64,000 bases of DNA from Streptomyces lydicus. GTDB taxonomy: Bacteria > Actinomycetota > Actinomycetes > Streptomycetales > Streptomycetaceae. The translations under genes were made by a program, and so were the position numbers. Below are positions 39,061 through 46,900 of this stretch, in pieces. Position 1 is the first letter of the stretch; each line of letters starts with the position of its first letter. The notes beneath the pieces are model-generated. The model was not told the DNA's origin, made no database searches, and worked only from the letters and a program-made list of their open reading frames with translations. Location of the stretch: NCBI RefSeq assembly GCF_001729485.1, contig NZ_CP017157.1, positions 7,998,001 to 8,062,000 of the forward strand, read 5' to 3'.

Positions 39061-40670
39061 GCGGGACCACCGACGCGGAGCAGATCCCGCCGCCCTCCAA
39101 CCCCATGGCCGTCGCCCGACACCTCGCCCCGGACTGGCAAGGCACGGACGGCCAGTTGATCCGCCGCCGCTGGCGAGGCTCCTGGATGCGCTGGGCGGGT
39201 AGCTCCTGGCGGGAGCTGGACGAACAGCAGGTGCGGGCATCGCTCTACCAGCGGCTGGAGCACACCACCTACGAAGCCGGTACGGACAAGGACGGAGAGC
39301 CGGAGATCCGCCCGTGGGCGCCGACCAAGCAGAAGATCGGCAACCTGCTGGACGCGCTCACCTCCATCACCCTCCTGCCGTCCGACGTCGACGCTCCCAC
39401 CTGGATCGGGGACGACACCACGACCGCGGACGCCCACGGCCCGATCGTGGCGTGCGAGAACGGACTCCTGCGGGTCAGCGACCGCGAACTCCTGCCCCTC
39501 ACACCGGACTTCTTCAACCTGGTCTCCGTCCCCTTCGCCTACGACCCGCAGGCCACCGCGCCCAACTGGGAACGGTTCCTGCACCAGGTCTGGCCGGACG
39601 ACCAGGCGTCCATCGACGCCCTCCAGGAGTGGTTCGGCTACGTGCTCTCCGGCCGCACCGACCAGCAGAAGATCCTCCTCATCGTCGGCCCGACCCGCTC
39701 CGGCAAAGGAACCATCGCCCGCGTCATGGCCGAGCTGGTGGGCCGCGGCAACCTGGCCGGCCCCACCCTCGCCGGCCTGGGCAGCAACTTCGGCCTCTCC
39801 ACGCTGCTGGGCAAGCCGCTGGCCGTCATCTCCGACGCCCGGCTCTCCGGCCGCGACGGCGGCCAGGTCGTCGAACGCCTGCTGACCATCTCCGGCGAAG
39901 ACACCATCGACATCGACCGTAAGTTCCGCGACCCATGGACGGGAAAGCTGCCCACCCGCCTGATGATCCTGTCCAACGAGCTGCCGAACTTCGGCGACTC
40001 CTCCGGCGTCATCGCCCGCCGCTTCATCGCGCTGAACATGACCGTCTCCTGGCTCGGCAAGGAAGACACCGATCTCACGGGCAAGCTCGCCGCCGAGATG
40101 CCCGGCATCCTCAACTGGGCCCTTGATGGACTGGCCCGCCTGGAGGAGAAGGGCCGCATCACCGAACCGCCCTCTTCCCGGGAGGCGGTCACCACCATGC
40201 AGGACACCGCCTCGCCCACCTCGGCTTTCGTCCGCGAGTGCTGCCAGACCGGCCCGGCGGTAGAAGTGACCGTCGACGCCCTGTGGGCCGTCTGGAAGGA
40301 CTGGGCCGAGGACAACGGCGTACGCAGCGTCGGCACGAAGCAGATGTTCGGTCGCAACCTCCAGTCCGTCGTCCCGCAGCTGCGGCGCACCCGCCCCCGC
40401 GACGACACCGGCAAGCAGGTGCCGACCTACACCGGCATCACGCTGATCAACTCGCCCCACAGTCACCCGGGCCGCGACTCAACGCGACTCACCACCACCG
40501 AACCGGCCTTGAGTCGCGATGAGACGCGACCCAACGCATTGCGGACTCAACACAACGGCGACCAGCCCGCCAGCATCTCCGGCCCCAACGTCGGCCCGTG
40601 CGTCGGCTGCCAGACCCCCACCCTCCGATACGGCCCGTACGGAAACCCGCACTGCCGCAACTGCCGCTGA
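39057..40670 (+). CDS. P4-type phage/plasmid replicative helicase
   Basis: 537 residues. A D5_N-like region (about 50-190: PWAPTKQKIGNLLDALTSI, ACENGLLRVSDRELLPLTPDFF) is followed by a superfamily-3 helicase with Walker A VGPTRSGKGTIARVM (about 220), Walker B LAVISDARLSGRDGG and sensor motif RLMILSNELPNFGD. The C-terminus carries CVGCQTPTLRYGPYGNPHCRNC, a four-Cys zinc knuckle. The primase-polymerase domain that is often fused to or encoded beside such helicases is absent. It probably unwinds the element origin for excision-coupled replication. Confidence 0.88.
   Translation: MSGTTDAEQIPPPSNPMAVARHLAPDWQGTDGQLIRRRWRGSWMRWAGSSWRELDEQQVRASLYQRLEHTTYEAGTDKDGEPEIRPWAPTKQKIGNLLDALTSITLLPSDVDAPTWIGDDTTTADAHGPIVACENGLLRVSDRELLPLTPDFFNLVSVPFAYDPQATAPNWERFLHQVWPDDQASIDALQEWFGYVLSGRTDQQKILLIVGPTRSGKGTIARVMAELVGRGNLAGPTLAGLGSNFGLSTLLGKPLAVISDARLSGRDGGQVVERLLTISGEDTIDIDRKFRDPWTGKLPTRLMILSNELPNFGDSSGVIARRFIALNMTVSWLGKEDTDLTGKLAAEMPGILNWALDGLARLEEKGRITEPPSSREAVTTMQDTASPTSAFVRECCQTGPAVEVTVDALWAVWKDWAEDNGVRSVGTKQMFGRNLQSVVPQLRRTRPRDDTGKQVPTYTGITLINSPHSHPGRDSTRLTTTEPALSRDETRPNALRTQHNGDQPASISGPNVGPCVGCQTPTLRYGPYGNPHCRNCR
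40473..40518. repeat. Inverted repeats inside the helicase 3' end, possible origin
   Basis: CGCGACTCAA (40473) and its exact complement (40509-40518) flank further ACGCGACTC and GAGACGCGAC units in about 80 bp. Dense repeats within or next to a rep gene are common in element origins. The encoded residues here are low-complexity, which fits a DNA-level function. Confidence 0.4.
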
Positions 40671-40725
40671 ACCGCGACCGGGAGGGGCCGCCATATCGGC
40701 CCCTCCCCTCTCCCAGGAGGCAACC

Positions 40726-40923
40726 GTGAGCATCGTCCTGCCCGAGATGCCCACCGCCGTCACCGTGCCGGAGGTGATGGCGGCCCTGCGGCTCAGCCGC
40801 AGCAAGGTCTACGACCTGATCCGCTCCGGCACCCTGCCGAGCTTCACCGAGGGCCGCGCCCGACGCATCCCCCTCGACGCACTCCGCACCTACATCCACA
40901 ACAAGCTTGAGGAGGCTGCCTGA
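40726..40923 (+). CDS. xis: Excisionase, MerR-like HTH (Xis)
   Basis: 65 residues from GTG with CAGGAGG eight bases upstream. VTVPEVMAALRLSRSKVYDLIRSGTLPSFTEGRARRIPLDALRTYI is the helix-turn-helix/wing of excisionases (HTH_17). Its stop overlaps the integrase start, the standard xis-int coupling. It should bend attachment-site DNA to favour excision. Confidence 0.92.
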   Translation: MSIVLPEMPTAVTVPEVMAALRLSRSKVYDLIRSGTLPSFTEGRARRIPLDALRTYIHNKLEEAA

Positions 40924-42206
40924 TGGCCAAGAGGCGCGCCAACGGAGAAGGCACCATCACGAAGCGCACCGACGGCCGCTACCACGCAGCCGCGTACGTC
41001 TACCGCCCCGACGGCACCCGAGTGCGGAAGTTCGTCTACGGCAAGACCCGTGAGGAGGTGGGCAACAAACTCATCGAACTCCAGGAGAAGACCCGGCAGG
41101 GAATCCCAGCCGCCACCTCCGCCATGCCGTTCGGCGACTTCCTCACCTACTGGCTGGCTGTCATCGCGCCCGCCCGCCTCAAGCCCGCGACGCTCAACAG
41201 CTACGAGGGCCTGTCCCGGCTCTACATCAAACCGGCCCTCGGCAAGAAGAAGCTCAACCGCCTCTCCCCCACCGACATCCGCCTATTCCTCGCGGAGTTC
41301 AAAAGCGGGTGCCTGTGCTGCCTCCGGGGCGTCGACGCAGCACGTGCCAAGGAAGACCGGACGTGCTGCGCCGTGAACAAGTGCTGCAAGCGCCGGCCGT
41401 CGGCCCGCACCGTCCAGTACGTCCACGCCGTGCTCCGGTCCGCGCTCCAGCAGGCCGTCCGGGAAGAGCTCATCGCACGCAACGTCGCACGCATCGTGGA
41501 GACACCCACCATCGAACGCCAGGAGGTACGGCCGTTGGACGCCGCAGAGGCCAGAATCCTGCTCAAGACCGCCCGCAAACACCGGCTCTACGCCTTGTGG
41601 CTGCTGCTCATCTCCACCGGCCTGCGGCGCGGGGAAGCCCTCGGGCTCACCTGGTCGGACATCGACCTGGGCACCGGCCAACTCCGGGTCCGTCGCAACC
41701 TCCAGCGCATCAAGCGCGAACTGCTCTTCGGCACCCCGAAAACGGCACGCTCGCTCCGGACGGTGTCCCTCCCCCGCAAGTGCGTGGACGCCCTCATCGC
41801 CCACCAGGCGCAGCAGGAGCAGGAACGGAAGGTGGCCGGCGCCAAATGGCAGCCGGTCCCCGGGCACCCGAGCGGCCTGGTCTTCACCACCGCCACCGGC
41901 CGGGCCACGGACCCTCGCAGCCTCAACCGCATGCTCACCATCCTGTGCCGGGATGCCAAGGTGCGGCGCGTACGAGTGCACGACCTCCGACACACCTGCG
42001 CCTCCCTGCTGCTGGCCCAGGGCGTCGATCCCCGCACGATCATGGAGACGCTCGGCCACAGCACCATCACGATGACGCTCGATACCTACGCGCACGTGAT
42101 GCAGACCACCCTCAAGGCGGCGGCCGACCGGATGGACGACGCCCTGGGGGTTGACGAGCCGACCGAGGACGAGGAGGGCGGTCCGGGGTGCGCGCCGGCC
42201 GCGTGA
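40923..42206 (+). CDS. int: Tyrosine site-specific integrase
   Basis: 427 residues. An arm-binding N-terminus (GTITKRTDGRYHAAAYVYRP) and a core-binding SAM-like domain (about 60-190) precede the catalytic domain. Catalytic residues are visible: Arg in STGLRRGEALGLTW, HDLRHTCASLL, the His in TLGHSTITMTL and the nucleophile Tyr in DTYAHVM. A Cys-rich insertion (CLCCLRG, CCAVNKCCKRRPS) sits between core and catalytic parts, as in several Streptomyces integrases. It lies beside arm repeats and attR and should recombine the 44-bp tRNA-Arg sites. Confidence 0.95.
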   Translation: MAKRRANGEGTITKRTDGRYHAAAYVYRPDGTRVRKFVYGKTREEVGNKLIELQEKTRQGIPAATSAMPFGDFLTYWLAVIAPARLKPATLNSYEGLSRLYIKPALGKKKLNRLSPTDIRLFLAEFKSGCLCCLRGVDAARAKEDRTCCAVNKCCKRRPSARTVQYVHAVLRSALQQAVREELIARNVARIVETPTIERQEVRPLDAAEARILLKTARKHRLYALWLLLISTGLRRGEALGLTWSDIDLGTGQLRVRRNLQRIKRELLFGTPKTARSLRTVSLPRKCVDALIAHQAQQEQERKVAGAKWQPVPGHPSGLVFTTATGRATDPRSLNRMLTILCRDAKVRRVRVHDLRHTCASLLLAQGVDPRTIMETLGHSTITMTLDTYAHVMQTTLKAAADRMDDALGVDEPTEDEEGGPGCAPAA

Positions 42207-42223
42207 CAGACGCCGGCACCCGC

Positions 42224-42246
42224 GTTGATGTCACCCGCTGATGTCA
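42224..42246. repeat. Paired arm-type repeats inside attR
   Basis: GTTGATGTCA (42224-42233) and GCTGATGTCA (42237-42246), period 13, matching the pair inside attL in both sequence and spacing. They lie between int and the attachment core. Confidence 0.6.
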
Positions 42247-42278
42247 AAGGCCCCCTGGACGATGTCCAGGGGGCCTTT
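42246..42278. terminator. Bidirectional terminator for int and tRNA-Arg
   Basis: A perfect 15-bp stem (AAAGGCCCCCTGGAC and complement) with a 3-nt loop. It reads CCTTT on either strand, so it can end int from the left and the tRNA from the right. Confidence 0.85.
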
Positions 42279-42284
42279 GACCTG

Positions 42285-42328
42285 TGTGCGCTCGGCAGGA
42301 TTCGAACCTGCAACCTTCTGATCCGTAG
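42285..42328. repeat. attR: 44-bp repeat within tRNA-Arg
   Basis: Identical to 28009-28052. It covers the tRNA 3' end through the anticodon loop, so the gene is rebuilt when the element inserts. Confidence 0.92.
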
Positions 42329-42359
42329 TCAGATGCTCTATCCGTTAAGCTACGAGCGC
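42287..42359 (-). tRNA. tRNA-Arg (ACG)
   Basis: The 73-nt cloverleaf runs from GCGCTCGTAGC to CGAGCGCA, with anticodon ACG in CTGACTACGGATCAG, and T-loop GGTTCGAATCC. The CCA is not encoded. The 3' half is the AICE attachment site. Confidence 0.95.
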
Positions 42360-42780
42360 TTGGCTTTCCGGCGGTTTTTCTTGCCGGTCGGCGTTGCGGG
42401 AACAACATTACATGACCTGCGCCGTCAGGCGAAATCCATTGCCCGCAGTGCCTCTGACCTGCGGAAACGCGGTTTTGGCGGGGGTGGGGGGCCTCTCGGG
42501 CCGGGGGTGGGGCTCGGCGATCCGGGTGAAGTTCGGGCGGGTGCAGTGCTCTTCGGGCCTCGGGGTGTGGCGCGGGCCACTTTCGGAGGCTTGGGGATCT
42601 TGGGGGCCTGGCATGGCTCGGCGCGGCCGATGGCGCGCATGCAGGGGGCGTGGGCGTGAGCCGGCGTAGGCAGCCAGAGGGTCGGGGGCGAGGCCGTCGC
42701 GCGGAGGGGATGTTTGGGTGTGTGGGGGTTTGTCCGGATGTGGGGGTGCCGGAGGGGCGGTGTGGGGGTGCCGGAAATGC
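42360..42780. other. Gap between two tRNA genes
   Basis: G-rich on the plus strand, with open frames on both strands that lack protein character. No gene is supported. It must hold the tRNA-Arg promoter near 42360-42420. Confidence 0.5.
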
Positions 42781-42815
42781 GTTCAGGCCCCGGTCGCGGG
42801 GACCGGGGCCTGAAC
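42781..42815 (-). terminator. Terminator after tRNA-Ser
   Basis: A perfect 15-bp stem (GTTCAGGCCCCGGTC and complement) with a 5-nt loop, 10 bp past the tRNA 3' end. No T-run follows, which is common in Streptomyces. Confidence 0.8.
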
Positions 42816-42824
42816 GAAGAGGAG

Positions 42825-42915
42825 CGGAGGCGGAGGGATTTGAACCCTCGATGGGGGGTAAGCCCCAAACCGCATTAGCAGTGCGGCGCCATAGACCGGA
42901 CTAGGCGACGCCTCC
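42825..42915 (-). tRNA. tRNA-Ser (GCT)
   Basis: The 91-nt class II tRNA runs from GGAGGCGTCGCC to CGCCTCCG, with anticodon GCT in GCACTGCTAATGC and a long variable arm (TTTGGGGCTTACCCCCC). The T-loop is GGTTCAAATCC. CCA is not encoded. Confidence 0.95.
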
Positions 42916-43157
42916 ACACACTCCACGCGCGCACGCACGCTGTGGTGTGTCCAGATGATGGCACAGCTCCAAGGGCTGTCACCAATCGCCCCCTACGGTA
43001 CTAGGCGCGTGGCCCACCCGGCAAAGACGTTCCTGCGGCGCAACGTCGGGGGCGGCGGCGCGTTAGGAGAGTCGGGGCCGGCGCGGCACGGATGTCGTGC
43101 GCCCCCGGCGTGTACGTACCGCGTACCCGCCCCGCACTCGCCTCTCTGGAGCCTGTG

Positions 43158-43727
43158 ATGTCGCACCGCCGGAGTTCGTCCCTCTTCCTCGCGGCCGTCA
43201 CCGCCGCCACCGCCGCGCTGACCCTTGCGGCGCCCACCGCCTCCGCCGCGCCGATCCCGCTGCCGCACCACCGGTCCGCGGTCGGCGTCACCGGGGCGGG
43301 ACACCACGGCCCCGGCGGCCGGCCAGCGCCCGTCGGGGCCGGGCCGGAGGACGCGGGGCTCGCGGGCTCGTACGCGCCCCTCCCGCAGGCTCCCGTCGAC
43401 CACCTCACCGTCACCGTCCGCGACTCCGGGTCGGCGCGCACCGACGGGACCTTCGAGCTGTACTGCCATCCCTACCGCGGCAGCACCCACCGCCAGGCCA
43501 GGAGCGCCTGCGCCAAGCTGGACGGGATGACGAAGTGGGGCAGGGACCCGTTCGCTCCGGTGCCGCAGAACGCGCAGTGCACGATGATGTACGGCGGCCC
43601 GGCGACCGCTCATGTGACGGGCACCTGGGCGGGACGTCCCGTCAACGCGGATTTCCGGCGCACCAACGGGTGTGAGATCAGCCGCTGGGGCCGCTTCGAA
43701 CCTCTGCTCCCGGCGACCACTTCATGA
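43158..43727 (+). CDS. Subtilisin inhibitor-like (SSI family) secreted protein
   Basis: 189 residues. A Sec-type signal peptide (MSHRRSSSLFLAAVTAATAA, cleavage near ASAAP) precedes a spacer and an SSI domain. Four cysteines (LYCHP, SACAKL, NAQCTMM, NGCEIS) form the two disulfides of the family. NAQCTMMYGGP occupies the reactive loop, where SSI has CPMVYDP, placing Met at P1 as in inhibitors of subtilisin-type proteases. It probably restrains the producer's own secreted proteases. The ~50-residue Gly/Pro spacer after the signal peptide is unusual. Confidence 0.85.
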   Translation: MSHRRSSSLFLAAVTAATAALTLAAPTASAAPIPLPHHRSAVGVTGAGHHGPGGRPAPVGAGPEDAGLAGSYAPLPQAPVDHLTVTVRDSGSARTDGTFELYCHPYRGSTHRQARSACAKLDGMTKWGRDPFAPVPQNAQCTMMYGGPATAHVTGTWAGRPVNADFRRTNGCEISRWGRFEPLLPATTS

Positions 43728-43918
43728 CCCCTTTCGTGCCGCAGTAGCGGACCAGGTCAGGACGAGGGGCACATGTCGGGCGTGCGGTGAGTCGCCCCCG
43801 GGCGCGGCATTGCCTCCTCGTCATCCGCCTCCGCACCGCGGGCAAGTGCCCGTAGACTCCATCTCAGCGATCCGCCACGGCGGGTCGGCACGGTGCGGTA
43901 ACAGGAGGGAAGCGTCTC

Positions 43919-46900
43919 GTGAGCAGCAGGCCATCCCGAGGCGCTGCTCGCCTCGCAGCCATACTCGACGCCCTTCCCGACGCGCTGCTGCTCGTCAACT
44001 GCAACGGCACGGTCGTCAACGCCAACACCATCGCGCTGGAGACCTTCGAGGCGCCCGGCACGGCCCTGGTGGGGCGCGGTCTGCTGGACCTGCTGCCGAC
44101 GTTCGACTCCAAGCGGATCCCGGGCTCGATGCGGCGCCGGGACGAGGAGATCGGCCAGCGGACGAAGCCGACGCGGATGGTGGCGCGGCGTACCGACGGG
44201 ACCGAGTTGCTGGTCGAGGTGACCAGCGCCAACCTCGAGGACGGCCGCACGCCGTACGAGTCCGCCTTCGAGGCCGCGTACGCCGATCACCGCAACGGCT
44301 ATACGGGCAACGAGCTGCTGATGCTCGTGGTGCGCGATCTGACCGGGACGCTGGACACCGAGACCGAGCTGGCACGTCAGCAGCGGCAGACCGAGATGAT
44401 CCTGCGGGCCGCGGCCGAGGGTGTGGTCGGGGTCGACGCCGAGGGCAAGGTCGTCCTCGTCAATCCGTCCGCGGCGCAGATCCTCGGGTTCCGGGCGAGC
44501 GAGCTGGGCGGCAAGGAGCTGCATCCGCTCATCCACCACTCGCGGGCGGACGGGTCGGCGCTGCCGTGGGAGGACACCCCGCTGGCCGACACGCTCAAGT
44601 CCGGGCGCAAGCACCGGGTGCGCGGGCAGGCGCTGTGGGCGAAGGACGGGCGGGCGGTCTCCGTCGATCTGACGACCGCGCCGGTGCGGGACGGCGACCA
44701 GTTGGTCGGCGCGGTGATGACGTTCACCGACCGGCGTCCGTACGACGCGCTGGCGGCGCGGCACGCGCAGCTGCTGGCCGTGCTGGAGCAGGCGCTGCGC
44801 GGGCCGCTGGAGGAACTGAAGGGCGAGCTGGGCACGCTGGCCTCCGACCCGGCCGGCCAGCTGTGGCCCGAGGCGAACCAGATCCTGCACCACCTCGCGG
44901 CCGGCCACGCCCGGATGACCACCCTGGTGGACAACGTCCTGAGCTACCAGCGGCTGGACTCCGGCGCGGAGAAGCTCAACCGCGTGCAGGTGTCGCTGGA
45001 CGGTGTGGTCGCGGCGGGCGTGGAGGGCGCGATCGAGCTGATCGGGCCCGGCCGGGCGCAGTTCGCGGTGCACGCCCCGCCGATAGAGGCGGTGGTGGAC
45101 GCGGAGCGGCTCGCGCAGGCGCTGTCGCATCTGATCGCGGATGTCGCGGGGGTGGACTCCACGGGGCGGATGCCGGTGGGTGAGGCCGCGCTCGCCGCGG
45201 GCGGGCGTACCGGCGCGATCGCCGGGGACTCCACGATCGTGGTGGCGGCGGCCAAGCGCGGCGACGTCGTACGGATCGAGGTGCGCGGCCCGTTCGGCGG
45301 CGGGGACCCGGTGCACCTGCCGATCGTCCGCGGGATCGTGCGGCAGCACGGCGGGCTGGTGCAGACGCACGACGTGCCGGGCGCGCCGGGCGGCGGTCCC
45401 GGGGCGGGCGGCAGCGCGTATGTGCTGGAACTGCCGGTGGGCGTGGACGGCGCGGCGGCGGACGACGCGGCCGACGGCGCGGACCGGGCGGGCGGCAACG
45501 AGACGACGGTGATGCCGGTTCCGGCTGCCCGGGTGCGGGGCACGCACGGTGCGGCGGACGGCGACCGGGCGTCCGCGGAGAAGGCCGGTGACGGCCCCGA
45601 GGGCGCGGCGGCCGGTGGGAGTGGTGACGGCGGTACCGGTGGGGCCGGTGAGCCGCTCGGCGACGGTACGGAGGGCGGTACGGCGCAGCCGACCGGGCGG
45701 CGGCGGGCGCGCCAGCCGGGCGCCGAGCAGGGTGCGCCGGCGGGTGGCCCGGGCACGGCTGCGGACGGTCAGCCGGCGGCCGGCGGTACGCAGGGTGCCG
45801 GTGTGCCGCAGGGTGCACACGAAGGTGTGAACGGCGGGGCCGGCGAGGGCGGTACGGGGCTGCCGTCGGGCACGGCGGGCGCCCAGGCGGTGCCGGCGAC
45901 CGGCCGGCGGCGGGCGCGGCAGGGTGCCCCGGAGGGCGGCGGGCTGCCCGCGCTCCCCTCGGGTGGCCCGCAGCAGACGTCCGGGCAGCCGGCGGCCGGC
46001 CCGCAGGGGCCCGCGGCGGGCTCCCCGGGGCAGGCTCCGGCAGCGGCTCCGGCCGCCGTGCCCGCCCGTCCGCAGATTCCGGGGCAGGGCCCCGCCGCGG
46101 GACAGCCGCAGGGCCTGGGGCCCGTGCAGCCGGCCGGGCGGCGGGCGCGCCGGGCGCTGGCCGAGGCTCCCGAGCGTCCGGAGCAGGGCGAGCGGGCCCA
46201 GGCGCCCGCGGCGGCCGGTGCGCGGACGGCCTTCGCGCTGCCACCGGCCGCGGCGGACCGGGCGCCGCAGCCCGGCCCGTCGCCGCTGCCCGCGCTGCCC
46301 GCCGCCGACCAGGTGCCGGCCCAGGGGGCCGCTCCGGAGGGAACCGGGACCGGGCGGCGTCGCGCCCGGCGGCCGGTGGCCGCCGGGCCCGAGACGACGT
46401 CCGCCGGGCGGCCCGGGAACGAGCTGGCGGCGGTCGCCGAGTCCCCCGATCCGCAGGGCGGTTGGGATGCCGAGCCGACCGGCCGGCGACGGGCCAGGCG
46501 GGCCGCCGCCGAGGAACGGGCGGCGGCCGCGATGGCCGACTCCGAGTCGTCCGGCACGTTCGTCGCCGGTCCCGAGGGACTGGTGGCGCAGTCGGCCGAG
46601 GCCGGTGACCCGTCGGAGGCGACGGGGGCGGGGACCGGCATGGCGCCGGCCATCTCCCCGGCCCCGGGTGGTGCCGAGGTGTCCGACCGGGCGCAGGCAC
46701 CCGGGACGCTGGCGCCCACCGGCCGGCGGCGCGGGCGCCCCAGCCCCGCCGAAGAGGCCGCGGACCGGGCGCCGCAGGGCGGCCCGGCCGGGCCGCACCG
46801 CCAGGCGCTGCCGCCCGCGGCCGAGGACGACGGGCAGACCTCGGGGCGGGCGTTCAGCGTGCGCACGCTCGGGCAGGGCGTGCCGTTCGCCCAGCAGATC

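Larger units (their letters stand above)
28009..42328. mobile_element. Integrated AICE of about 14.3 kb in tRNA-Arg(ACG)
   Basis: Bounded by a perfect 44-bp direct repeat. The order is cargo, Pif-like NUDIX, GntR repressor, DUF6284, Pycsar-effector-like, Spd-like, DUF6257-like, TraSA-like translocase, DUF2742, P4-type helicase, xis, int. This matches the pSAM2-like class of actinomycete integrative and conjugative elements. Every backbone gene reads full length, so it could be functional. Backbone genes have host-like GC while the cargo at the left is clearly AT-richer. Confidence 0.9.

Noticed and set aside
42425..42868. A 147-codon minus-strand frame
   Set aside because: It overlaps the tRNA-Ser gene and its terminator and is Pro/Arg low-complexity.
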